This document shows, one piece after another, positions 36,449 to 45,834 of a DNA stretch of 64,000 bases (positions are counted from its first letter, which is position 1; each line of letters opens with the position of its first letter). The notes beneath the pieces were generated by a model, which had not been told where the DNA came from, did not search any database, and saw nothing but the letters and a program-made list of their open reading frames with translations. The DNA lies in contig NZ_PGEP01000001.1 in assembly GCF_002797445.1 (NCBI RefSeq), forward strand, positions 3,410,501 to 3,474,500. The letters are read 5' to 3'. Source of the DNA: Acidovorax sp. 69 (GTDB taxonomy: Bacteria; Pseudomonadota; Gammaproteobacteria; Burkholderiales; Burkholderiaceae_C). Made by a program: the position numbers and the translations under genes.

Positions 36449-36916
36449 ATGAAACTAGACACCCTGGATTTGCGCATCCTGGCCGAGCTGCAGGCTGATG
36501 GCTCGTTGTCGAACGTGGAGCTGGCCCGGCGCGTGCACCTGTCACCCTCGCCCTGCCTGGCGCGCGTGAAGGCGCTGGAGGCAGCGGGCGTCATCAGCCG
36601 CTATGTGGCGCTGGCCAACGCGGCGGAGCTGGGGCTGGGGCTCAATGTGTTCATCAGCATCAGCCTCAAGACCCAGAGCAAGGAGGCGCTGGCCGATTTT
36701 GAACGCCGCATTGCCGAGCACGACGAGGTGATGGAGTGCTACCTGATGAGCGGCGACAGCGACTATTTGATCCGTGTGGCGCTGGCGGACATCGGGGCGC
36801 TGGAGCGGTTCATCCTGGAACAGCTGGCGCCGATTCCGGGCGTGGAGAAGATCCGATCGAGCTTTGCGCTCAAGCAGGTGCGCTACAAGACCGCCCTGCC
36901 CCTTCCCTCCGCATAA
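36449..36916 (+). CDS. Lrp/AsnC family transcriptional regulator
   Basis: 155 residues: N-terminal winged HTH (LDTLDLRILAELQADGSLSN, ELARRVHLSPSPCLARVKAL) and C-terminal RAM domain (about 65-150; LMSGDSDYLIRVALADIGAL, then LEQLAPIPGVEKIRSSFALK). The ATG at 36449 is preferred over an upstream in-frame ATG lacking this fit. It is divergent from the E1 gene, so it likely controls E1 and itself in response to an amino acid. The shared intergenic region is 102 bp and AT-rich near the regulator (TAAAAATAATAAACTG). Confidence 0.92.
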   Translation: MKLDTLDLRILAELQADGSLSNVELARRVHLSPSPCLARVKALEAAGVISRYVALANAAELGLGLNVFISISLKTQSKEALADFERRIAEHDEVMECYLMSGDSDYLIRVALADIGALERFILEQLAPIPGVEKIRSSFALKQVRYKTALPLPSA

Positions 36917-36943
36917 CGCCACCTGCTGGCTGAAAAAGGTGCG

Positions 36944-37837
36944 CTACTTGCGCGCCACCTCGCTCGTCGCCACGCGCTTGCGCAGGTCGCGAATCAGAGC
37001 CTTGGCCCGCGCCTCGTTGGCAGGCCCCATGCGCACCAGAACCTTCTGCCCGCTGGAGAGCGATTCCAGCGCCGGGTCCACAAACTCATACCGCACCCAG
37101 GGGCGCAGGTTGGGCACTTCGGTAGTGACGGGCGTGAGCTTGACGCGCAGCGGGCCCTGGGGCTCGGGCGCCAGCAGCAGGTGGTCCAACACGGCCACCA
37201 GGCGGTCGTTGAAGTAGCGTTTGGGGTAGCCCAGCTCTTCATACGCCTGCTGAAACAGCGGGTACAAGCGCGCATACAACGCCACCGCAGCGTCGAGCGG
37301 AACGGCCTCGGCAAACGTCAAAACGGCGTTGTAGCGGGCGGCGTTGGTCGCGGCCACGGTGGTCGGAGCATTGCCCTCGCCGTCCACCGTGAAACGCTGT
37401 GGCATCGGCTGCACGGGCCACATGCGCGAGGGGGCCTGGGCGCGGCCCAGGTTGTCCACCGTAGCGACCACACGGCGGACAAAACCCTCTGTCGCCAGAA
37501 ACGAGGCCACCTTGTCTCGCCCCAGCAGTTCGGCCAGCAACGCCATCACCCGCGCATCGGATTCGGCCAGCGTGGGCAAGGCGGCATCTGCGGGGGCCAG
37601 CGCATCGACGGGGTTCTGAGGGCCCGAGGTATCAGGCAGGGGCGGTGGAGCCACTGGCGTTTGGGGCGCGGCGGCCACGGGCGGTGATGGGGCAGCGGGG
37701 AACGCTGCGGGGCGCAGCCAGTACCACCAGGCGGCACCAGCGGCTACCGCACAGGCCAACACGCCAGCGGCAACCCAGTTTGCGGGCGATGTGCGCTCTG
37801 GCGCGGGGCGGAATTCGGCAGCTTCTTGATCGGGCAT
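36944..37837 (-). CDS. DUF3014 domain-containing membrane-anchored protein
   Basis: 297 residues from the ATG at 37837 (AAGGAGACC upstream). A single membrane helix near 20-40 (VAAGVLACAVAAGAAWWYWL), a Pro/Ala-rich linker, then a DUF3014 domain (about 90-290; AELLGRDKVASFLATEGFVR, LYPLFQQAYEELGYPKRYF). The bulk is periplasmic by topology. No function is known for the family. It stands alone, convergent with the Lrp gene. Confidence 0.85.
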   Translation of the reverse strand: MPDQEAAEFRPAPERTSPANWVAAGVLACAVAAGAAWWYWLRPAAFPAAPSPPVAAAPQTPVAPPPLPDTSGPQNPVDALAPADAALPTLAESDARVMALLAELLGRDKVASFLATEGFVRRVVATVDNLGRAQAPSRMWPVQPMPQRFTVDGEGNAPTTVAATNAARYNAVLTFAEAVPLDAAVALYARLYPLFQQAYEELGYPKRYFNDRLVAVLDHLLLAPEPQGPLRVKLTPVTTEVPNLRPWVRYEFVDPALESLSSGQKVLVRMGPANEARAKALIRDLRKRVATSEVARK

Positions 37838-37989
37838 CAGGTCTCCTTGAAGATCAGGAACAACCCTTGTCCGAGCGGCTGCGGCTGCGGGCGTTCCCCA
37901 AGCCCGCACGTCAGGGGCCACGCGCCCATTGGAAACTCGGCCAGCGCGCTCCGCGTAACGCGATGTAGACCGCGCCTCGAAACCTGCGA

Positions 37990-38661
37990 TTAAAACGCCG
38001 TCGGCGTGGTGGACAGCGATTCCAGCCAGGCCACGGTGGCCGCCAACTCAGACGGGCGGATTTCATGCGCGCTGGGGAACTCGTGGTATGTCACCGTGAC
38101 CGGCAGTGGCGCCATATGGTGCGCGATGGCTTGTGCATTGGCCAGCGGGATCACGTTGTCGTGGGTCCCGTGGCTCAGCCACAGTTGCTTGCCACGCAAC
38201 GCGTCAGCGGGCGCCGTGAGCGGAACCACCTGCGGCAACAGGCGGCTGTGCCATACCAGCGCTGCCTGCATCAGCGCGGGCTGGGTCAGCAACAGGGACA
38301 ACGCCATGATGCCGCCTTGGCTGAAGCCGCCCACCACCACACGTTCGGGCGGAATGCCCAGTTGCTCGGCGGCAGACGTCACTGCCTGGGCCACCAGGGC
38401 GCGGCTTTGGGCCTCCTGCTGCTCGTTAATGCTGCGCTCGCCCCCCGGCTCGATGGAGAAGTCAAACCACGCATGCGACCCTGGCCCCATGCGAAACGGT
38501 GCGCGCAGGCTCAGCACATGAAAACGGTCCGGGATCTGAGAAGCCAGGCTGAACAAGTCCTGCTCGTTGCTGCCCACACCGTGCATCAGCACCAACAGCC
38601 AGGGGCGGGGCGTGGTGGAGGCAGCGGGGCGCTGCAAAAATGTGAGCGGCAAAGTAAGCAT
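37990..38661 (-). CDS. Alpha/beta hydrolase, phospholipase/carboxylesterase family
   Basis: 223-residue serine hydrolase without signal peptide. MHGVGSNEQD provides the oxyanion turn, GFSQGG (about residue 116) the nucleophile, GTHDNVIPLANA the Asp and a late SAHEIRPSE the His, matching the cytoplasmic carboxylesterase group near YpfH/EstB. The substrate is not determined; short acyl esters are likely. Confidence 0.87.
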   Translation of the reverse strand: MLTLPLTFLQRPAASTTPRPWLLVLMHGVGSNEQDLFSLASQIPDRFHVLSLRAPFRMGPGSHAWFDFSIEPGGERSINEQQEAQSRALVAQAVTSAAEQLGIPPERVVVGGFSQGGIMALSLLLTQPALMQAALVWHSRLLPQVVPLTAPADALRGKQLWLSHGTHDNVIPLANAQAIAHHMAPLPVTVTYHEFPSAHEIRPSELAATVAWLESLSTTPTAF

Positions 38662-38713
38662 ATATAAGCGCCTCAGTCAGTTTTAGGCCAAAAACAGGAA
38701 GAAAACAGGGGTG

Positions 38714-39532
38714 TCAATGCGCTGCCTCCAGCGCAAATGCATCCATCGACAGCATGCTGTACATCACCTCACGACTCAAGTAGTGGGCGTGCAGGTCATC
38801 ACCCGCCGCACCCAGCGCGAAGAAAATGGGCAAAAAATGGTCTTCGGTCGGGTGTGCGCGGCTGGCGTGGGGCGCCTGGCTGCGGTAGTTGAGCAACGCC
38901 GTCATGTCGCCGCGCGAAAGGGCGGCTTCGATCCAGCGGCTGAACTCCAGCACGTAGGGTGCAGGTTCGCGCGCACCGCCGAAGAACTCGGCCAGGTTGT
39001 GCGTCATGCTGCCCGACCCCACCACCAGCACGCCTTCATTGCGCAGGCCGCGCAGGGCGGCCCCCAGCGCGTACACCTCTGCGGGGCCCGCACCTGCGGG
39101 CAGGGCCACCTGCACCACAGGCACATCAGCCTGGGGGAACAAGTGCATCAACGGCACCCACGCACCATGGTCAAAGGGGCGGGCCGCATCGCCCTGTGCG
39201 GCCACACCTGCGGCCTGCAGCAGGCCCAGCACCTCTTGCGCCAGCGCCGGTGAACCGGGGGCTGGGTATTGCAACTGGTACAGCGCAGGCGGGAACCCAC
39301 CAAAGTCATGCCAGGTGGAAGGCTGCGGCCCGGTCATGACCTGGGGGGAACGCGCCATCCAGTGCGGCGACATGATGACCACGCCGCGCAGGCCGGGGTA
39401 CTGCGCCCTGAGGCCTTCACCCCACTGCGTGAGCGCCGGGCCGGTGGTCCCGGCATCTATTGCGAACAGCGGGGCGCCGTGCGAAATAAACAACGCGGGA
39501 ACAGTGGCCGGGGCGTGAACAGAGAGGGACAT
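38714..39532 (-). CDS. LigB-type extradiol dioxygenase (4,5-DOPA dioxygenase family)
   Basis: 272 residues from the ATG at 39532 (GGAG five bases before). Metal ligands and landmarks: LFISHGAPLFAID, VIMSPHWMAR, TWHDFGGFPPALY, PLMHLFPQADVP and GSGSMTHNL. The family is related to YgiD and plant DODA, non-haem Fe(II)/Zn enzymes that open catechol rings. The physiological catechol is unknown here, with no pathway genes next to it. Oriented with the esterase 52 bp downstream, possibly cotranscribed. Confidence 0.87.
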   Translation of the reverse strand: MSLSVHAPATVPALFISHGAPLFAIDAGTTGPALTQWGEGLRAQYPGLRGVVIMSPHWMARSPQVMTGPQPSTWHDFGGFPPALYQLQYPAPGSPALAQEVLGLLQAAGVAAQGDAARPFDHGAWVPLMHLFPQADVPVVQVALPAGAGPAEVYALGAALRGLRNEGVLVVGSGSMTHNLAEFFGGAREPAPYVLEFSRWIEAALSRGDMTALLNYRSQAPHASRAHPTEDHFLPIFFALGAAGDDLHAHYLSREVMYSMLSMDAFALEAAH

Positions 39533-39729
39533 AACAACTCCATAAAGGGATGCCATGAATGTAGAACCTCTCGCCCACGGAACCAAGCCCTGCAAGGCAG
39601 ACAGATTGTTCCACCGGTGACGCCAATCAACATCGCAAGGCCAGCAAGGCACGCTCTTGCCAATGGCCACACAAGGCACACGTCGCCGCCCTCACAGGCC
39701 CAGGAGCAGCAACACCACACCCTTTCTGC

Positions 39730-40146
39730 TCAGGTGCCGTCGCGCACCCTGCCCCGCAACGCCTTGGTCTCGCTGCGCTGGGTTTTGCCCTCCAGCCGCC
39801 GCTGTTTGGAGCCGTAAGTGGGCTTGGTCGCCCGCCGCACGCGCGGTGGCACGGCCACAGTGTTGACCAGCGCGTTCAGGCGCTCCAGCGCATCGGTGCG
39901 GTTCTGGTCCTGGCTGCGGTATTGCTGGGCCTTGATGACCACCACCCCGTCTTGGGTGATGCGGGTGTCGCGCAGGCACAGCAGGCGCTCTTTCACGTCC
40001 TCGGGCAGCGACGATGCCATCACATCAAACCGCAGGTGTACCGCGCTGGACACCTTGTTGACGTTCTGACCGCCCGCGCCCTGCGCGCGCATGGCGGTGA
40101 TTTCTACCTCGTCCTCAGGCACCTGCAGTGGCAATGGGGGCGTCAT
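39730..40146 (-). CDS. arfB: Alternative ribosome-rescue factor (peptidyl-tRNA hydrolase) ArfB
   Basis: 138 residues with the GGQ motif in RAQGAGGQNVNKVSSAVHLR and a basic C-terminal tail (KPTYGSKQRRLEGKTQRSE) that fits into the empty mRNA channel. It hydrolyses peptidyl-tRNA on ribosomes stalled at mRNA ends, a backup to tmRNA. It is missing the other release-factor domains, as expected. It lies 33 bp after aroQ on the same strand. Confidence 0.92.
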   Translation of the reverse strand: MTPPLPLQVPEDEVEITAMRAQGAGGQNVNKVSSAVHLRFDVMASSLPEDVKERLLCLRDTRITQDGVVVIKAQQYRSQDQNRTDALERLNALVNTVAVPPRVRRATKPTYGSKQRRLEGKTQRSETKALRGRVRDGT

Positions 40147-40179
40147 ATATCTATTGGTCCCCTTGCTGCCAGCGCAGAG

Positions 40180-40650
40180 TTAGGCTGCAGGCGGCTGTGC
40201 CAGCAACTGCGCCAGGCCGTCAATGGCCAGGCCGTAACCCAGCACACCAAAACCGCACATCACCGCCTTGGCGGCAGCCGCCATGTACGAATGGTGACGG
40301 AACGCCTCACGCGCATGCACGTTGCTGATGTGCAGCTCGATCAGCGTGATGCCCGTGCCTTTGGTGGCGTCGTGCAGCGCAATGCTGGTGTGGGTGTAGG
40401 CCCCGGCGTTGATGACTACGCCCGCCAGCTCGCCCGCTGCATGCAGGCGGCCTGCCTCATGAATCCAGTCCACCAGAGCACCTTCGTGGTTGCTCTGGTG
40501 AAACCGCAGCGCAAAACCATGGCGCTCGCACGCATCAGCGCACAGCTTTTCGACATCGGCCAGCGTGGCCGCGCCATACACAGCAGGCTCGCGCGTGCCC
40601 AGCAGATTCAGGTTGGGGCCATTCAGGACAAAAATGGTTTTTTTATTCAC
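40180..40650 (-). CDS. aroQ: 3-dehydroquinate dehydratase, type II
   Basis: 156 residues of the dodecameric type II enzyme in the shikimate pathway. [13 protein letters not shown] with the reactive Tyr in [21 protein letters not shown], and [18 protein letters not shown] (catalytic His) are all intact. It is followed closely by arfB. The start at 40650 gives [11 protein letters not shown], the normal N-terminus. Confidence 0.95.
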   Translation of the reverse strand: MNKKTIFVLNGPNLNLLGTREPAVYGAATLADVEKLCADACERHGFALRFHQSNHEGALVDWIHEAGRLHAAGELAGVVINAGAYTHTSIALHDATKGTGITLIELHISNVHAREAFRHHSYMAAAAKAVMCGFGVLGYGLAIDGLAQLLAQPPAA

Positions 40651-40736
40651 AAACAGGGTCTCCGGGGCGATGCGCCCGCCACGCTGGCAGGCCAGAGTGC
40701 GGGATTATGCGATGCCCACCCAGCGTGGCCCCCACG

Positions 40737-40761
40737 AAAAAAGCGGCCCCGAGGGACCGCT
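40737..40761 (-). terminator. Rho-independent terminator after the PXPV-repeat gene
   Basis: Minus strand AGCGG-TCCCTCGGGG-CCGCT, then TTTTTTCG. The stem spans 40742-40761 and the T run 40737-40742. It lies about 90 bp past the stop at 40848 and before aroQ. Confidence 0.8.
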
Positions 40762-40847
40762 GTGAAAAAGCAGCCTGTGCAATGCTGCCTGTGAGCGATA
40801 AGCGCCCGAGATGATGGTGACAGATCAACCACCATCGCCAGGGTTCA

Positions 40848-41186
40848 TCAACGGTCCCAGTGGCGGCCGTGTCCATGGCCGTGGTGGCGATGACCGTACC
40901 CACGGTCATAACCGCCGTAATACACGGCAGGTGGAGGCGCATAGTAGGCAGGAGGCGCGTTGTAATAAACAGGCCGTGGGGGCGCGTAATACACGGGTGG
41001 GGGCGGTGCCACATACACCGGTGCGGGTGCGTAGTAGCCATTGCTGGCACCGATCACCACGCCGGGCACGCCAACACCAACCGACCAATTAACGTCACGG
41101 GCCTGGGCAGCGCCAGCACCGGCCAACAAAGCCAGCGCCACACCAGCCGAAGCGACCAGGGCAGAAACAGAACGGGTTTTCGTCAT
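40848..41186 (-). CDS. Exported PXPV-repeat protein rich in Tyr, Pro and His
   Basis: 112 residues: a signal peptide ending near GAAQARD (residue 30), a short conserved strand (VNWSVGVGVPGVVIG), repeats of the form APPPPVYYAPPRPVYYNAPP, and a His-rich tail (GYGHRHHGHGHGRHW). Such proteins are common in Comamonadaceae; the Tyr/Pro repeats and His tail suggest a surface or metal-binding peptide. AAGGAGAT precedes the ATG. No function is established. Confidence 0.82.
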   Translation of the reverse strand: MTKTRSVSALVASAGVALALLAGAGAAQARDVNWSVGVGVPGVVIGASNGYYAPAPVYVAPPPPVYYAPPRPVYYNAPPAYYAPPPAVYYGGYDRGYGHRHHGHGHGRHWDR

Positions 41187-41357
41187 GGAAATCTCCTTGT
41201 GAATGAGGGCAGCCAGCCAAATGGACTTGCCTCACTGGTACACAACGCACCAAGTAGCCAAAAGGATGGCACAAAACCGTCTTTACGTTGTGTCTGAACG
41301 TACACGCACTTGTTTTTATGAGCAAACCATCACGAAACCGCCGCCTAAAATGCCTGA

Positions 41358-43204
<1,847 letters not shown>

Positions 43205-43223
43205 TTACCTCCTGATTGAAAAG

Positions 43224-43259
43224 AAGGCCAGCAGATTTTTATATTGGCTGGCCATTTTC
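43224..43259 (+). terminator. Rho-independent terminator of glnS
   Basis: Stem GGCCAGC (43226-43232) with GCTGGCC (43247-43253), loop of 14 AT-rich bases, then ATTTTCT. It begins 20 bp past the stop codon. Confidence 0.75.
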
Positions 43260-43513
43260 TCTTGAACTGATGACAGCTTTCGACAGCGGATTCAAGCGGT
43301 CGGTCACAGTGCAATATGGATCTGTCATTTGCTGTCTTTCAGTTAAAGTCCCCGCCCTCAGGGTGAGGTTTGCCCGTGTCGAACACTTCGCATCTCAAGG
43401 GGTGGGGCATCGACTCCCCAGTGACTTGGTTTGAAAACACGGTCTGCGACTTTGGGTGGAATGGCGAATGATGCTGCTGTGTAAGCTGCAGCTTGAAAAG
43501 CGAGGAAAACAAT
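43260..43513. other. Intergenic region with lower GC; no gene seen
   Basis: About 250 bp between glnS and the small unknown genes. Base composition drops compared with both sides. It contains a CCCGCCCTCAGGGTGAGG segment able to form a weak hairpin and ends with CGAGGAAAACAAT, a good ribosome site for the next gene. No convincing coding frame or promoter was recognised. Confidence 0.5.
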
Positions 43514-43927
43514 ATGCTGCTAACCGATATCGCCGTCGAGCACACCCTGGTGTCCAAAAAGAATGGAGTTCGTCAGACCTTCTTACTGCATCCGTTTACC
43601 GATACACAGCGAGATTCACTTGGTAAATTCGAGATCGCTCGTGAGATCAGCCAGCCAGGATTCAAAGACGTTAAACGTTCAACCTTCGTGACGTTTCAAC
43701 AATTAGCAGAGTTGTATGCAAAAGGTGCACTCGAAGAATTCGGGTTTTCCGTTCGCATGTGTCCGGGCCAGGGCACGTACCCCGCCAAGAATCCAACAAA
43801 AAAGATACTACCAACCTGCATCAGGCCAGGCTCACCATTCGACCTGGCTGTTCAAAAGGTGGATCTTTCAAAACCGGCTACTCGCGAATTGAGAACAGCC
43901 TTGCTTCGCACCAACGTCACACTTTAA
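43514..43927 (+). CDS. Unknown protein, atypical composition
   Basis: 137 residues from the ATG at 43514, chosen because AGGA lies seven bases before it; an upstream in-frame start at 43493 has no such site. The sequence is soluble, with no signal or membrane segment: MLLTDIAVEHTLVSKKNG, FKDVKRSTFVTFQQLAELYA, and a Pro/Thr/Lys-rich part GTYPAKNPTKKILPT. Codon use is clearly less GC-biased at third positions than in neighbours, hinting at acquired DNA. I recognise no family. Confidence 0.6.
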   Translation: MLLTDIAVEHTLVSKKNGVRQTFLLHPFTDTQRDSLGKFEIAREISQPGFKDVKRSTFVTFQQLAELYAKGALEEFGFSVRMCPGQGTYPAKNPTKKILPTCIRPGSPFDLAVQKVDLSKPATRELRTALLRTNVTL

Positions 43928-43947
43928 GGGTGGTGACGCTGATTGAT

Positions 43948-44205
43948 ATGGAAGTCCCTGTGAATTCATCCGTTGCCCCTGCTGAACTCATCGCCACTTT
44001 CAACCGGGCGCAGGCAGATGCCGCTCACAAGCTCGGATTGATCAAAGCTGCTGCGAATAAGGGCCCCAAGGCAGTCCAAGCCGCCACCGAAACAGCTGCA
44101 AAGGCTGTAAAACGCAGGGACTCGTATGCCAAACAGCTGGACGACCTGGGGGTAAGCCTCAAGGATGGAGGGCGGTCCAGCCTACGGCCCGGCACCAGCC
44201 AGTAG
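43948..44205 (+). CDS. Small Ala/Lys-rich unknown protein
   Basis: 85 residues: MEVPVNSSVAPAELIATF, then a helical run KLGLIKAAANKGPKAVQAAT with KAVKRRDSYAKQL, ending DGGRSSLRPGTSQ. One long basic alpha-helical region is predicted. The start is uncertain: GTG at 43930 or 43933, only a few bases past the preceding stop and next to AAGGG, would couple the two genes. The last codons coincide with a tandem repeat. No known family. Confidence 0.45.
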   Translation: MEVPVNSSVAPAELIATFNRAQADAAHKLGLIKAAANKGPKAVQAATETAAKAVKRRDSYAKQLDDLGVSLKDGGRSSLRPGTSQ

Positions 44206-44220
44206 CCAGTAGCCAGTAGC
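44200..44220. repeat. Three tandem copies of CAGTAGC
   Basis: An exact 7-bp unit is repeated three times (44200-44206, 44207-44213, 44214-44220), followed by a near copy CACTGGC. The stop codon TAG of the preceding frame lies in the first unit. Confidence 0.85.
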
Positions 44221-44422
44221 CACTGGCCCACCCTGGCCGCAAGAGATAGATAAGCACTAGAGGCAAATTGCATGATCCATGCAAGCCGCCCGCGGCCACC
44301 CACAGGGCGTAGATCTCAACGTGGCACCAGCGGGGGTAAGAGGCCCACAACACGCTGCACGCCGTAAACGGGGCGCGCTACCGCGCCGCAAGCGCCACGC
44401 CATTTGCGATACAAACACCGCC

Positions 44423-44740
44423 ATGCTCCCTACCCCACCCCTGCCGCCCACATTCACCCCCACCTTCGCCCATGTGCCGCCTGGCCCGGTGGCAGGGCCG
44501 TTGCAGTTGGTGCCCGTCAACACCGCCGTGGTGTCCGTGCACACCGCCGATGGCGCGCATATGGGTTCCCTCAAGCTGGTTGGCGGGGTGTGGAAGTTCA
44601 AGGCCATGGGCTACGACGCTGCCGGGCGCATGGAGCCGGGCCACGGGCCTCTGACGGAGCAGCACAACATGGCGTTCGCCACGCTGGATGCGACCGAGGT
44701 CAGCGCCAGGTTGCTGGGCGCTTTGGGAAGCGCTCCGTAA
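44423..44740 (+). CDS. Conserved-looking protein of unknown function
   Basis: 105 residues from the ATG at 44423. A Pro/Thr-rich N-terminus (LPTPPLPPTFTPTFAHVPPG) leads to a compact beta-rich region (VVSVHTADGAHMGSLKLVGG, VWKFKAMGYD) and ends with ATEVSARLLGALGSAP. The protein looks soluble and complete. GC-rich codon use is like the chromosome, unlike the two genes upstream. No family recognised; it is convergent with the M14 peptidase gene. Confidence 0.55.
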   Translation: MLPTPPLPPTFTPTFAHVPPGPVAGPLQLVPVNTAVVSVHTADGAHMGSLKLVGGVWKFKAMGYDAAGRMEPGHGPLTEQHNMAFATLDATEVSARLLGALGSAP

Positions 44741-44795
44741 CAAGCGCTCAGAGAGCACCAAAAATACGAAGCCGTGCCGCATGGGGCCGCAACCC

Positions 44796-45746
44796 TCAGG
44801 GCTGCGCGTCGGCCACCACAAACTCCACCGCCGCACACACCGCCGCCACCTGCGCCTCAATGCACTGCTCGGGCGTGGCGCGGGGGCTGTCGGGGTAGAC
44901 CTCGGTCGTTGTGGTGTAGCGTGCACCGCTGACGCTGGCGCACAGGCCCCACTGCTTCATGGGGTAGTGGATCACGCCCCGCGCCACCACGGGTGAGCCG
45001 ATGATTTCGTTCTTGTCGTCCGCAGGGGCAATGTGCGTCACGTGGCTGACGGCTTCGATGATGGCCTGCTGGAAGGCGGGCTGGGGGTTCTCTGTGTCGT
45101 CCACCAGATAGAAGCCATCAGGAATGCTGCCGGGCTCGAACACCTTGCCGTCGCGCGCAGCCAGGGCGGGGCGGTATTCGGATTCGTCGGTGTCGGTGGT
45201 TTCGTGCAGGTCGATGTGCGCAGCAAACGGGCCGTATTGGCCTTGGTGCTGCGCCACCAGCCGCATGAGGGCGAGCGATTCCTGCGCGGGCGAGCCTTCT
45301 TTGAACGCGCGGTTGGGGTCGATGGCGTCAAAGTTCCAGCGCTGAAAACGCTCGTACGCCCAGGGGCTGACACACGGCACCACCAGCAGGTTGGCCCGGC
45401 CAGCGTAGCGCTCGGCGTGCACATCCACAAACCGCAGTGCGCCGTGCACGCCACTGGTTTCGTAGCCGTGCACCCCGCCGGTGACGAGCACAGTGGGCAG
45501 GCCGGGTTGCCCATGGCGACTGCGAACGGCCAGCAGGGGGAAGCGCTCTGGTGCGTGGTGATCGTTGGCATAGGCCACCTCGCCATAGGGCTCCGCATCG
45601 AACCGGCTGCGCAGTGCATCGATGGCATTCAGCACATCATCGGCATAGCTGCGCTGGCGCACCTGGCGTGCGCGCCACAGGTCGCGCTCTGCGTCGCCCC
45701 AGGCTTGGCCGGGTGTGCCGATGGGATAGGGGGAGGTCGTTTGCAT
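44796..45746 (-). CDS. M14-family zinc carboxypeptidase-like protein
   Basis: 316 residues from the ATG at 45746. VTGGVHGYETSGV carries the HxxE zinc motif, ALRFVDVHAERY follows, and the third ligand is in AAHIDLHETTDTDESE. SGARYTTTTEVYPDSP near the C-terminus may hold the catalytic Glu. There is no signal peptide, so it is a cytoplasmic M14 enzyme, perhaps acting on modified peptides or amide-linked small molecules (AstE/ASPA-like relatives share the fold). It is divergent from the serine protease gene. Confidence 0.78.
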   Translation of the reverse strand: MQTTSPYPIGTPGQAWGDAERDLWRARQVRQRSYADDVLNAIDALRSRFDAEPYGEVAYANDHHAPERFPLLAVRSRHGQPGLPTVLVTGGVHGYETSGVHGALRFVDVHAERYAGRANLLVVPCVSPWAYERFQRWNFDAIDPNRAFKEGSPAQESLALMRLVAQHQGQYGPFAAHIDLHETTDTDESEYRPALAARDGKVFEPGSIPDGFYLVDDTENPQPAFQQAIIEAVSHVTHIAPADDKNEIIGSPVVARGVIHYPMKQWGLCASVSGARYTTTTEVYPDSPRATPEQCIEAQVAAVCAAVEFVVADAQP

Positions 45747-45834
45747 GGGCGCGTGGAGACGGGGTGGCTTGGGAAGGAAGAACCCTTGGTGGACGGGGCC
45801 CTGGCGTGGCACAGGGGCTTCATAGAATACCGCG

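Noticed and set aside
44200..44220. CAGTAGC triplicate considered as an attachment-site or CRISPR remnant
   Set aside because: Only 7-bp units, directly adjacent, with no integrase or tRNA nearby.
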